Of a stretch of 64,000 nt of DNA, positions 16,234 through 24,360 are shown one piece after another (within the stretch, counting starts at the first letter, position 1; every line of letters begins with the position of its first letter). This stretch comes from GJ-E10 sp035625725. Its GTDB lineage: Bacteria; Pseudomonadota; Gammaproteobacteria; Burkholderiales; Burkholderiaceae_F. Both the position numbers and the translations under genes were made by a program. The stretch is taken from positions 70,682-134,681 of the forward strand of contig DASPPB010000006.1 of the NCBI GenBank assembly GCA_035625725.1, given 5' to 3'. The notes beneath the pieces are model-generated. The model saw nothing but the letters and a program-made list of their open reading frames with translations, was not told where the DNA came from and did not search any database.

Positions 16234-16522
16234 CAGCAGAGCCGCGCTTGATGTGTGTCAGACGCTACCGCGTTTGAGCTAATTCTGATTGCGCAACGTG
16301 CGCGGGCCGTTGCTTGCTAAAATCTCACATGTAACGACGTTGGGCACAGCGCGGTGGCTGGAAGGATCCTTCGCACCAGCTGCTGAACATTCGCAAAGCG
16401 GTGTTCCGGGCCGATCGACACCCGCCCGGGCCGCCCGCAAGCGCGGTACATCCGCTCCCGTTTCGTGGTTCGGCGACCGTTGGACTCAAGGTCTCGCCTT
16501 GATATTTTTTTATTTGACATCG
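16234..16522. other. Leader region of the glycosyltransferase gene
   Basis: 289 bases with no supported gene. An extended -10 element TGCTAAAAT (hexamer 16318-16323) is a weak promoter candidate for the downstream gene; the -35 position is poor. The reading frame stays open upstream of the chosen start but has no recognisable protein features. Confidence 0.35.
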
Positions 16523-17869
16523 ATGAACACCACAACGACTTCCGCACTACCGACACCGCAGGATCCGGCGCGCGATGGCTGGGACCGCGTGGTGTTATCG
16601 AGCATTTGGCTGGTACTTGCCGCGTGGATCTGCTTTGGTCTCTCGAGCAACGGGATCGACGCCGTGCTCGGCATCGTGCGTCGGCAGGACTGGCAATCCC
16701 ATGCCCTGGGGCCGGGGCTCATATGGCTGTACATGGCGGCCGCGATGCTCGTGGTGCGCACGCTCCTTTGGGTCCGCTACGCGCCTGCGCCCGCGGCACG
16801 GTTCGAGGACGCGCCCACGATGACGGTCATCATCCCGGCGTACAACGAAGGCGCAATGGTTTCGCGCTCCATCGATTCGTGCGCGGCAGCCGACTATCCC
16901 AGAGATCGCCTCGAGATTTTGGTCATCGACGACGGCAGCAACGACGACACGTGGCAGCACATTTGCAAAGCCGCGAGCCGCCATCCCAACTCGGTCAAGA
17001 CTCTTCGCTTTGCGTCCAACCAGGGCAAGCGCGAGGCGCTCGCCGTGGGATTTGAGCGTGCCAAGGGCGATGTTGTGGTCACGGTCGATTCCGACAGCCT
17101 CATCGATCGGAGCGCGCTACTGGAGATCGCCGGGCCGTTCCGAGATCCGCGGGTCGGCGCGGTTGGCGGCAAGGTGGTGGTATTCAATCGCTTTGCCGGT
17201 CTGCTGCCGCGCATGCTGCACATACGCTTTGTTCTTGCTTTTGATTTTCTTCGCAGCGTCCAGTCCGTCTACCGCACCGTCTACTGCTGTCCCGGTGCCC
17301 TGTCGGCGTACCGTCGCTCGGTTTTGCACCGGATCCTGCCGCACTGGCGGGAGCAAACCTTTCTCGGGGCGCCATGCACGATTGGTGAGGACCGAGCGCT
17401 CACCAACGACATACTGGCCGCTGGCTTTGATACCGTCTATCAGCGCACGGCAGTGGTGGAAACGATCGTTCCGCAAACGTATCGCAAGCTGTGCCGGATG
17501 TTGCTGCGCTGGGATCGCAGCTATATTCGAGAAGAGCTGCGCATGGCGCGAGTGATCTGGCGCCGACCGTTCATGGCGCGAGTGTTCACGGCCATCGATA
17601 CAACGCTCACCAATTTGCGATATCCGGTGGCCTACGCCGCGCTGGCGATGACCGTCGCGCTTGCGTACCACGATCCCTGGACGCTGGTGCGCGTGGCTGA
17701 GGCAATCGGGATCGGGAGCCTGTTTTACGCGCTGTATTTTTTGCGCAGTGAGCGATCCTGGGAGTTTGTCTATGGGGTGTTTTACGCCTACTTCGCGGCG
17801 TTAGCACTCCTCTGGATCTTTCCCTATGCGCTGCTGACCGTCCGCAACCGCGCTTGGTTGACGCGTTGA
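16523..17869 (+). CDS. Processive family 2 glycosyltransferase, membrane bound (hyaluronan/NodC/cellulose synthase-like)
   Basis: 448 residues from ATG 16523. Two N-terminal membrane helices precede a GT-A domain with TVIIPAYNEG, the nucleotide-sugar site VIDDGSNDD, the metal site VDSDS, and the acceptor/base motif GED (PCTIGEDRALT). The product-channel motif appears as LLRWDRS, a variant of QxxRW. Three or four C-terminal helices follow. This pattern fits synthases that polymerise a sugar and extrude the chain. No exporter, deacetylase or PilZ partner gene is adjacent, so the polymer is unknown. Confidence 0.85.
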   Translation: MNTTTTSALPTPQDPARDGWDRVVLSSIWLVLAAWICFGLSSNGIDAVLGIVRRQDWQSHALGPGLIWLYMAAAMLVVRTLLWVRYAPAPAARFEDAPTMTVIIPAYNEGAMVSRSIDSCAAADYPRDRLEILVIDDGSNDDTWQHICKAASRHPNSVKTLRFASNQGKREALAVGFERAKGDVVVTVDSDSLIDRSALLEIAGPFRDPRVGAVGGKVVVFNRFAGLLPRMLHIRFVLAFDFLRSVQSVYRTVYCCPGALSAYRRSVLHRILPHWREQTFLGAPCTIGEDRALTNDILAAGFDTVYQRTAVVETIVPQTYRKLCRMLLRWDRSYIREELRMARVIWRRPFMARVFTAIDTTLTNLRYPVAYAALAMTVALAYHDPWTLVRVAEAIGIGSLFYALYFLRSERSWEFVYGVFYAYFAALALLWIFPYALLTVRNRAWLTR

Positions 17870-18053
17870 TGCCATTGCGTCGGTCGATCGGCGGCAGTTT
17901 TTTGGAAGGCACGGGTCGGTCGCGGCGTTGCGATGGGGGCGGGCGCGCGCTCTCCGCAATCCTTTCGAAACCGTAAATGCCCCATGGTCTGCGGACCGTC
18001 CCGATTCGTGCGCGGGCGCCGTGAAGGAGGGCCGTTGGCGAGAGAGAGCGCGC

Positions 18054-19493
18054 TCAAAGTTCAAAGTATTCGGTGAAGCCGGGCTGCCATCCTACAGGAT
18101 GGAATTCTCCACTGCCGCGGTCCTGCTCGTAGCGCCCCCGATAGCGGCCGCTTGCAATGTGACCGAGCGCCTCGACGAGGACATCGACTTCCTCGCGAGT
18201 GTTGTACATACCAAAACTGATACGCACCATACCTGGCATGGCGCGACGATCCTGCATCGTCATGTCGGAGCGGACACGCCGTATCGCTTCCTCGTCAACG
18301 CCCAGCAAACGCATTGCGTAGGGATGCGCACAAAAACATCCGTTGCGCACGCCGATTCCCCACTCCGCGCTCAGAATCGCGGCAACCTGAAAGTGCGACA
18401 TTCCTTCCATGGTGAACGGTATCACTCCAAGCCGCTCCGACGTGCCGTATTTTTCCGCCCGACCGTAGAGCCTGAGCGGTCCTATCGCACGCAGCTTTCG
18501 CAGCGTGTACTCGGTCAGTTCGGCTTCATGTTGCGCAATGGCGTCCATGCCTATGGCCTTTAATTGCTTCATCGCGGTTGCGAGAGCCACAGCACCGACG
18601 ACATTGGGCGAACCGGCCTCGTCACGGTCCGGCGTATCGGCCCAATCCACCGTATCAAGCGTGACAAGTTTTACGGTTCCGCCACCGCGGTAATCCGGCT
18701 CACCCTGCTCGAAAGTATCGCGCCGGCCAACGAGCGCGCCGGTCCCAAAAGGCGCGTACATCTTGTGCGCGGAGATCGAGATGTAATCCAGATGTTCCGG
18801 GTCACACAGTTTCCCCATTTCGACGGTTCGGTGCGGGGCGAGTTGTGCGCAGTCAACCAGTATCTGTGCCCCGGCATGATGCGCTTTGCGCGCAAGGCGA
18901 TGCACATCCGGCACGTGGCCGGTGACGTTGGACGCCCCGGTGATCGCGACGAGTTTGACGCGCCCCTTGTGCTGCTCCAGCAAACGATCGTAATCTTGCT
19001 CATCGAGCGCGCCGTGCGCGTCCGCGGCAATGCACCGCACCTGACACCTGGCACGCCACGGCAGATCATTGCTGTGATGTTCGAGCAGCGAGAGCAGCAC
19101 TACATCGTTGCGCCGAAGTGGCACGCGATGCGCCAGCTTGTTGATCGCTTCGCTGCTGTTCTTGCCGAAGATAACGACATGGTCGAGCATATCGGCGCTA
19201 ACGAAGTCGCACACGATGCGGCGCGCCGAATCGTAGGCATGGCTCGAAATCTTGCTTTTAAAGCCCGAACCACGGTGCACCGAGGAGTACCAGCGCATGA
19301 AATCGTTGACTGTTGCTAGCACTTCTCGCAAAACCGGCGTGCTCGCGGCATTGTCAAAGTTGATATAGGGGCGCTTTTCTCCCCCGAGAACGGGCACGTT
19401 TTCCCCGACCCCGACAATGCGCGAGCGCACCGCTCGCATTGCATCGGCCGTCGCCGCGTGAGCGGGGATGCCATCCCGATAGATTAAACGCAT
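18054..19493 (-). CDS. Class V aminotransferase / cysteine desulfurase-like PLP enzyme
   Basis: 479 residues from ATG 19493. A longer open frame upstream is not protein-like. The PLP lysine is in ISISAHKMYAPFGTGAL. The SufS-like features include NFDNAASTPVL near the N-terminus, LEHHSNDLPWR, and RNGCFCAHPY, whose second Cys aligns with the catalytic Cys of SufS (RTGHHCAMP in E. coli from memory). It is longer than SufS (~406 residues), mainly through an N-terminal leader and an insert before the C-terminus. No suf or isc genes are nearby. It could be a cysteine desulfurase or a selenocysteine-lyase-like enzyme. Confidence 0.8.
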   Translation of the reverse strand: MRLIYRDGIPAHAATADAMRAVRSRIVGVGENVPVLGGEKRPYINFDNAASTPVLREVLATVNDFMRWYSSVHRGSGFKSKISSHAYDSARRIVCDFVSADMLDHVVIFGKNSSEAINKLAHRVPLRRNDVVLLSLLEHHSNDLPWRARCQVRCIAADAHGALDEQDYDRLLEQHKGRVKLVAITGASNVTGHVPDVHRLARKAHHAGAQILVDCAQLAPHRTVEMGKLCDPEHLDYISISAHKMYAPFGTGALVGRRDTFEQGEPDYRGGGTVKLVTLDTVDWADTPDRDEAGSPNVVGAVALATAMKQLKAIGMDAIAQHEAELTEYTLRKLRAIGPLRLYGRAEKYGTSERLGVIPFTMEGMSHFQVAAILSAEWGIGVRNGCFCAHPYAMRLLGVDEEAIRRVRSDMTMQDRRAMPGMVRISFGMYNTREEVDVLVEALGHIASGRYRGRYEQDRGSGEFHPVGWQPGFTEYFEL

Positions 19494-20022
19494 AGGACTT
19501 TCGAGATGCGCGAACCGCGCCTTGCGAGTCCTTCCGAGCAGGATCCCAACCGAAAGCCGCCGAGCGCACCGCGCCTGCAAGTGCCCAGTCCCGGCGCTGC
19601 ATTCGGGTTCGTTCTCGACGCATGGATCAGGATAAAACTCTCGATACCCTCGCGCGTTTGATTTGCGACAGTGCCGCACGATGGATCGCAGGGCGCCGCG
19701 ATCAGTTTGCATGAGCCTGTTCTGCCAAAAAGGCTGCAGCACGGCTCTTGGAGATCTCGTCGAGCGGTATCGTCTTTCCCCGTGTCAGGGGTCTCGGCGG
19801 CAACACCAATCGGGGAACTGTTCGTCTCCCGCACTGATTTGTACAGTGCCATCAGGCGAGCACGACGACTTCCTAGGGGAAGTCGGCGGCCAAGGACCTG
19901 CTTGCGGAAGCGAATCCTGCACCTCGCGCGCGCGCAGCGCATGGCGCCGCACTCGCCCTTCGATGCGCAGGACTCCCATGAACTGATACGTGCGATTACG
20001 CGAGCGCCCAACATGGTGGGAT
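19494..20022. other. Decayed stretch between aminotransferase and transposase remnant
   Basis: 529 bases without a convincing gene. A minus-strand open stretch at about 19785-19979 contains residues in the order REV, D, PTSPRKS, GTV, G and F. This loosely recalls the middle of an IS630 DDE domain, so the area may hold the rotted catalytic half of the element at 20023-20508. That reading is weak. Confidence 0.3.
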
Positions 20023-20508
20023 TCATGGGACGGCGTTTCGGCTTCCCGGAGATAGCGGTAGAGCGCGCGCGCGCCGCGGCTTCGATGCGATCTGCAAAAA
20101 AAGTCGTTGACACTGCCTCAAGCCCAGGTCAACCCCGTAGCAGCGACGCAGGTGTTCCGCGAAGGTCGGGCCATTCCAGGAACGCGCTGTAAAGCCAAAA
20201 TAGCGCGGCGTCTTGCGCAGATCGCCTTCCAATCGGCGCCATTGAACCGCATCGAGCCTGCGCGGGCGACCGGAGCGTGCGAGGTCGTGCAAACCCTCGA
20301 CACCCTTTGCCTGGAACCGGCGCACCCATCTTTGCACTGTGCTTGCGCTTTCTCCGAACCATTCCGCGACCTCAGAGCATGACCGGCCCGAAGCGACTAG
20401 CAACAGCGCGTGAAGGCGATGGTCATAGCGCGACGCCTCATCGCGTTCGATTTCCCGGCGGATGGCAGACTGCACGATCTTTGCGCCTTCAATTTGTTTC
20501 GTGACCAT
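20023..20508 (-). pseudogene. IS630-family transposase, N-terminal DNA-binding half only
   Basis: 161 residues from ATG 20508. The first ~80 residues form a helix-turn-helix (LLLVASGRSCSEVAEWFGES, STVQRWVRRFQAKGVEGL), followed by the winged-helix segment with GPTFAEHLRRCYGVDLGLRQ and CQRLF. The normal continuation into the DDE catalytic domain is missing; after CQRLF the frame runs into unrelated residues and stops. A complete IS630 transposase is about twice as long. It is therefore a broken mobile element, or less likely an orphan HTH protein of the same origin. It sits at the left edge of the exported redox cluster. Confidence 0.7.
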
Positions 20509-21082
20509 GATGAGATTACCCGCTGACGCAGGCATGCTACCGCAGAAAAACTTCCTGCAAATAGATTCTGATGCCTACCGGTTTTGATTTTCGGAAAAAG
20601 TGACGACCGATCTCGTGGTGAACATGGCGCCTCGATGCAATCGGCTCGGGCAACGCGGCGAAATCAAGATGCCGCAGACCGCAGACCCGCAGACGGACGG
20701 CAGTGCATGATGCATGATTTACGTCGCAGCCATGGACTCAGTCGCTCCGAGTACTTCGCCGCGAAGTAGTGCGACAATTTTCTGATCCTTCTTGTGCGTC
20801 GCGGGAGATCGCTTCTCCGGAACAATCCTCGGGGAAGATAGAGGGTACGCCTCGTTTTTTCAGGATTTTTATTCTCCTATTACTTAGGTCGTCGCTCGGT
20901 CTTCGTGACGTGCTGTCTTGACCGCGTGCGCAGCATGTCCGAATTTATGCGCGAAGCAGAAAGACTCACTGACTACCCGTACCAAAAACTTGCGATGCGG
21001 TCTTGTCGGAATCGTGAGTCGTCGGCGTGCATGCATATGTCGTGCGTGAATTTTGTCGCGCGTCGTTGACCGCCGATTTGTC
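20509..21082. other. Gene-poor, AT-richer stretch left of the exported redox cluster
   Basis: 574 bases. Short repeats are visible: three copies of CCGCAGAC-like units at about 20671-20695, a TGCATGA doublet near 20705-20718, and a small hairpin TACTTCG/CGAAGTA at 20752-20768. The possible minus-strand frame of 129 codons at 20884-21273 overlaps the promoter and has no recognisable features. No IS end was identified. Confidence 0.4.
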
Positions 21083-21111
21083 TTGACAGCGAATCGCGGT
21101 GATCCTTTAAT
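21083..21111 (+). promoter_or_regulatory. Strong sigma-70 promoter of the exported redox cluster
   Basis: A perfect -35 TTGACA (21083-21088), a 17-base spacer and a -10 TTTAAT (21106-21111, five of six matches). Transcription would begin near 21118, leaving a leader of about 176 bases before the first gene. A weaker second pair, TTCAGA (21167-21172) and TATAAG (21190-21195) with 17 bases between, lies inside the leader. Confidence 0.75.
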
Positions 21112-21117
21112 AACTCC

Positions 21118-21293
21118 GCAGATTTTTCTTTCGACGCCTCTGGATCGACGGGCGGCCGCAAACAAATTCAGAGAGGCGTCGATGAGTCTTATAAGTGGGA
21201 CAGCCAGCGACGGTAAAGTGTTGCGGCACTGACAACGAAGATACCTAGAGTCGCAGTCGGAGATTGACTCCAATTTCTAGAAGGAGGTAGGCA
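21118..21293 (+). promoter_or_regulatory. Structured 5' leader of the metallophosphoesterase operon
   Basis: An 11-base perfect inverted repeat, TCGACGCCTCT (21131-21141) and AGAGGCGTCGA (21172-21182), encloses a 30-base loop that itself contains GCGGCCGC. Nearer the gene, CTCC (21268-21271) can pair either with GGAG at 21259-21262 or with the Shine-Dalgarno AAGGAGGT at 21281-21288. Those pairings exclude each other. The RBS is very strong and 5 bases from the ATG. This may be a cis-regulatory RNA, or the repeat may be an operator. It matches no riboswitch class known to me. Confidence 0.45.
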
Positions 21294-22313
21294 ATGGAAG
21301 ACCTAAAAAGTGTTCGCAGGAGAGAGTTCCTCACTATTTCTGGTAAGGCGGGTCTTACGACGTTGGTCGCGAGTGCAGCGGGTTATAACTTTGGCGTGAT
21401 CAAAGTCGCCGAGGCGGCCATGGGGCCAACGAGGGTCACGCCCTTTCGCTTTGCGATACTGACCGACGCGCACCTTTTCTCGATGCCAGATCACAAGTTC
21501 GACGGGTTCCTCTCCGACGCGGTCGACGACGTTCTGCGGATGAAGCCGCAACCGGATATCGTGTTTTATTTGGGCGACATCGCCCAAAACGGCAAGGAGG
21601 ATCAGCTTGCCAAGGGGAAGAAGATTCTCTCGAAGTTGACCATGCCGCTAAAAGTCATTCCCGGTGAGCATGACTGGTATCTGGACATGGGCGCTGCGTG
21701 GCGGGGGCATTTCCAAACCCCGACCTGGTCTTTTGACCACAAAGGCGTTCACTTCATCGGCATGAACTCGATTCTGGTGCGCGATTTCTGGACGTCGGCG
21801 GGCTTGAGCCCCAAGCAGCGAATGGACGTTATGGAGATGCTCGAGAGCCCCATCGCGGGTCCCTGGGGCGTACGCGAAGAACAGCTCGAGTGGCTTCGAA
21901 AGGACACCGCGAAGCTCGATGCTGATACGCCGATTGTCGTGTTCACACACTCACCGCTTTGGGACTACTACCCGCGCTGGAATTTCCAGACGGAGGATGC
22001 ACCTCAGATCCGGGAAATTCTCTCCAAATTCTCACGCGTGATGGCATTCCACGGCCATGTGCATCAGACTGTGTACAACCGTGTCGGCAATCTCTCGTCC
22101 CTAGGAACGCTGTCCACGTCCTGGCCGTGGCCATATCCGGATGTGAAGATGGCCTATCCGTGGTCGCGGATGAACCGCTCGGATCCGGGCAGCTTCAAGG
22201 ATGGCGAGGGCGCCCAGCACATCGATCTCGAGGCGAGCTTCAACGGCACGATGCACTATGACCCGTTTGGGGACATGTTGAATTCGGCCATGAAAGACGG
22301 CTTTACCATTTAA
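21294..22313 (+). CDS. Tat-exported calcineurin-like metallophosphoesterase
   Basis: 339 residues. The N-terminus VRRREFLTISGKAG is a twin-arginine signal, with cleavage likely near AEAA (residues 39-42). The two-metal site is complete: D58-x-H60, G94-D95, G124-E-H126-D127 (GEHD in place of the usual GNHD), H219 and G254-H-V-H257. The GNHD asparagine normally binds the metal, so its change to Glu is notable. The protein therefore acts as a folded periplasmic hydrolase. It heads an operon with two cytochromes c. SoxB shares the fold and Tat export but is much larger, so this is not SoxB itself. Its natural substrate is unknown. Confidence 0.88.
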   Translation: MEDLKSVRRREFLTISGKAGLTTLVASAAGYNFGVIKVAEAAMGPTRVTPFRFAILTDAHLFSMPDHKFDGFLSDAVDDVLRMKPQPDIVFYLGDIAQNGKEDQLAKGKKILSKLTMPLKVIPGEHDWYLDMGAAWRGHFQTPTWSFDHKGVHFIGMNSILVRDFWTSAGLSPKQRMDVMEMLESPIAGPWGVREEQLEWLRKDTAKLDADTPIVVFTHSPLWDYYPRWNFQTEDAPQIREILSKFSRVMAFHGHVHQTVYNRVGNLSSLGTLSTSWPWPYPDVKMAYPWSRMNRSDPGSFKDGEGAQHIDLEASFNGTMHYDPFGDMLNSAMKDGFTI

Positions 22314-22326
22314 GGGGGGAAAGGCG

Positions 22327-22866
22327 ATGAAACGTAAGACAATGAAGCGGGTGGTCTGCGCGTTCGGCGCCGCGGCTTCGGTAGGCGCCGTTGGGTTACT
22401 ACTGTATACCTCGAGCGCGGCACGGGAACCCTATACCAAACAAGAGCTGGCCGACCAGGAAAAGGCACTGCTGGCCGCCGTCGATCACGGACGCGACCTG
22501 TGGCACGGGAGTCTGCCTTCGATGTCCACGAACGGCTTGGCCTGCGGAAACTGTCACCCCGACGCGGCGGCTTCCAATCCGCACACCTTTCCCAAGTATC
22601 AGGCAGACCTGGGACGGGTCATCTCCCTGCGCGACATGATCAACTGGTGCATTACCGTCCCGCAAGGCGGCAAGGCCCTGGACGTCAACAGTGAGGACAT
22701 GATCGCGATGGAGGCCTACGCGTTTTACCTGTACCGCGGAACCAAGATCGCGCCGGGACTGGCTACGGAGCAGACACCTCCGGTCGTCGTGCCGTCGGGT
22801 GTTGGCTACCCCAAGAAAGGATCCGGCGTCGGATACGACAGGGAGGCGCAACCGGGCAGCAAGTAG
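22327..22866 (+). CDS. Monoheme c-type cytochrome of the SoxA/TsdA-like type
   Basis: 179 residues, 13 bases after the phosphoesterase behind a GGGGGGAAAGG site. The N-terminal helix (CAFGAAASVGAVGLLLYTSS) is a signal or membrane anchor. Heme attachment is C73-GN-C76-H77. The stretch SLRDMINWCITVPQGG, then GKALDVNSEDMIAMEAYAFY, recalls TsdA/SoxA cytochromes, where the Cys after IN is the sixth heme ligand; here that is Cys108. No suitable Met is positioned as in class I cytochromes. Cys-ligated hemes are known from thiosulfate-active enzymes. The C-terminal ~35 residues are Pro/Gly-rich. The Cys ligation is inferred by eye. Confidence 0.75.
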   Translation: MKRKTMKRVVCAFGAAASVGAVGLLLYTSSAAREPYTKQELADQEKALLAAVDHGRDLWHGSLPSMSTNGLACGNCHPDAAASNPHTFPKYQADLGRVISLRDMINWCITVPQGGKALDVNSEDMIAMEAYAFYLYRGTKIAPGLATEQTPPVVVPSGVGYPKKGSGVGYDREAQPGSK

Positions 22867-22947
22867 GGCAGTCAATTTGAGTGGGCGGGCGACGCGCGAT
22901 TTTGGCGCTCCCGCCCCGTTGGGGCCGCATTGAACAAGAGGGTGACC

Positions 22948-23487
22948 ATGAAGTTGAACGCAAGCCAATACTGCCTTGTACTGATGCTGGGAAGTGCGTC
23001 GGTCTGGGCAAATCAATCGTGCGATACGCATTCGTACCCGATGTCGACACCAACGGAACGGTTCACGGATAACGGGGATGGAACACTCACCGATCGGGAG
23101 TCCGGTTTGACCTGGATGCGCTGCTCGCTAGGTCAGAAGTGGAACGGGACGAGTTGTCTCGGCGAACCAAGCACCTTTACGTGGCAGGCCGCTCAGGCGG
23201 CCGCGAGCGAACTCAACCAGACGGGTGGCTACGGCCGCCACTCGGACTGGCGTATGCCGCATATCCCGGAGTTGGCAATGATCGTTGAGCGGCAGTGTGC
23301 GGACCCCAGAATTAACCTTACTTTGTTCCCGAATACACCCGCGACCTATTTTTGGACAGCCACGGGGCGCCGCGGCAAAGGCATGGATGCCGAGGGGTAT
23401 CTTTTGAGCTTTGGTCCGGAGGGTGCCGGCCACATGCGCAAGGACGAGCTGCACTTCGCGCGACTGGTGCGCTCGGACAACAAGTAA
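22948..23487 (+). CDS. Secreted DUF1566 (Lcl-type) protein
   Basis: 179 residues from ATG 22948 behind gagggtg; a start six codons upstream is possible. A Sec signal peptide ends near SVWA/NQS. The mature protein is one DUF1566 domain: FTDNGDGTLTDRESGLTWMR, then WQAAQAAASELN, GRHSDWRMPHIPEL and YFWTATG. Such domains occur in secreted and surface proteins, often in repeats, and have a C-type-lectin-like fold. No enzymatic function is established. It sits between the two cytochrome genes, and co-expression is inferred from spacing and strand. Confidence 0.85.
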   Translation: MKLNASQYCLVLMLGSASVWANQSCDTHSYPMSTPTERFTDNGDGTLTDRESGLTWMRCSLGQKWNGTSCLGEPSTFTWQAAQAAASELNQTGGYGRHSDWRMPHIPELAMIVERQCADPRINLTLFPNTPATYFWTATGRRGKGMDAEGYLLSFGPEGAGHMRKDELHFARLVRSDNK

Positions 23488-23720
23488 TTGAATCGGAGGG
23501 GATGATTCGCTGCCGGCAAGAATGGGTGCCCCTGTCGGCGCGCCGCAAATAGCTTTTCCAGGGACGGCGGTTTCGGGGAAGCGGTCCCGGACACCCGAAA
23601 GATTGTCAGCAGGTACACGCTGCAGGGGCGAACGGTCTGCTGCGCGCGCACGATCTGCGCAGGTCGCTTCGGTCCCGAAGCTGCGTAATCAGTATTCCGT
23701 GTACAAAAAGGAGGAAATGC

Positions 23721-24086
23721 ATGAATTGGGTTCGTGTCGGTCTGCTGGCAGTGCCGGTAATCTGCAGTAGCCCCTATGCTGGTGCACAGGAGATGCCGGC
23801 AGCGGCAAAAAAACTCGGCTGCACTGCCTGCCACGCGATCGACAAGAAAATCGTCGGGCCGGCCTGGAAGGACGTTGCCGAGAAATATACGGGGCAAGGC
23901 GTCAAGACTTTCACGTTCCAGGACAAGGAATATCCCCTTGTCGAGGGTTTGGTGATGAAAGTCTCGCTCGGAGGTTCCGGAAACTGGGGCACGGTGCCAA
24001 TGCCGCCCAACGACGCGAAATTTGTGCATAAGGACGAAATTACCGAACTGGTGAAGTTCGAGCAGAGTCTTGCGCAGAAAAAGTAA
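23721..24086 (+). CDS. Small periplasmic class I cytochrome c (c551/c552-like)
   Basis: 121 residues with an excellent RBS (aaaaaggaggaaatgc). The signal peptide ends near YAGA/QEM. Heme attachment is C34-TA-C37-H38, and the axial Met is M94 in WGTVPMPPND, a hallmark of class I cytochromes c. The size and simple layout suggest a soluble electron shuttle to a terminal oxidase. It lies 233 bases after the DUF1566 gene. That gap contains a small hairpin GCTTCG/CGAAGC at 23666-23681, so it could have its own promoter. It is the last gene of the cluster. Confidence 0.9.
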   Translation: MNWVRVGLLAVPVICSSPYAGAQEMPAAAKKLGCTACHAIDKKIVGPAWKDVAEKYTGQGVKTFTFQDKEYPLVEGLVMKVSLGGSGNWGTVPMPPNDAKFVHKDEITELVKFEQSLAQKK

Positions 24087-24360
24087 CGCACGCCAGCTCG
24101 CTTTCGGTCCGCTCTTCGCATCGCGTTCCGGGGCTCGTTCCGAGGCGCGACTTTGCGCCCACAGACCCCGGTGCGCATGAGCAAGCGCGGAAGTCGGCCC
24201 TGCAAGCGCAACTCGCATGGCGCAGCACCTCTGAGCGTGGCGCGTGCCGGCCGAGAGGGGAAGGCTGCGTCGTCGGCCGTCCCGCCCATCAAGGCGCCGC
24301 GTCCTTCGCTATATTGCTGACCGTGTCGGCGCTTTTGCCGTAGACGGGAGCCAAACAACG

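Noticed and set aside
17870..17903. Terminator after the glycosyltransferase, TGCC/GGCA with a run of six Ts
   Set aside because: The T run is real, but the stem is only four clear base pairs with an unstable interior, too weak to list.
20671..20695. CRISPR-like repeat
   Set aside because: Only three imperfect 8-base units in direct contact, with no spacers.
20884..21273. 129-codon minus-strand gene in the leader of the redox cluster
   Set aside because: It overlaps the strong promoter and the stem, lacks any domain and has no RBS.
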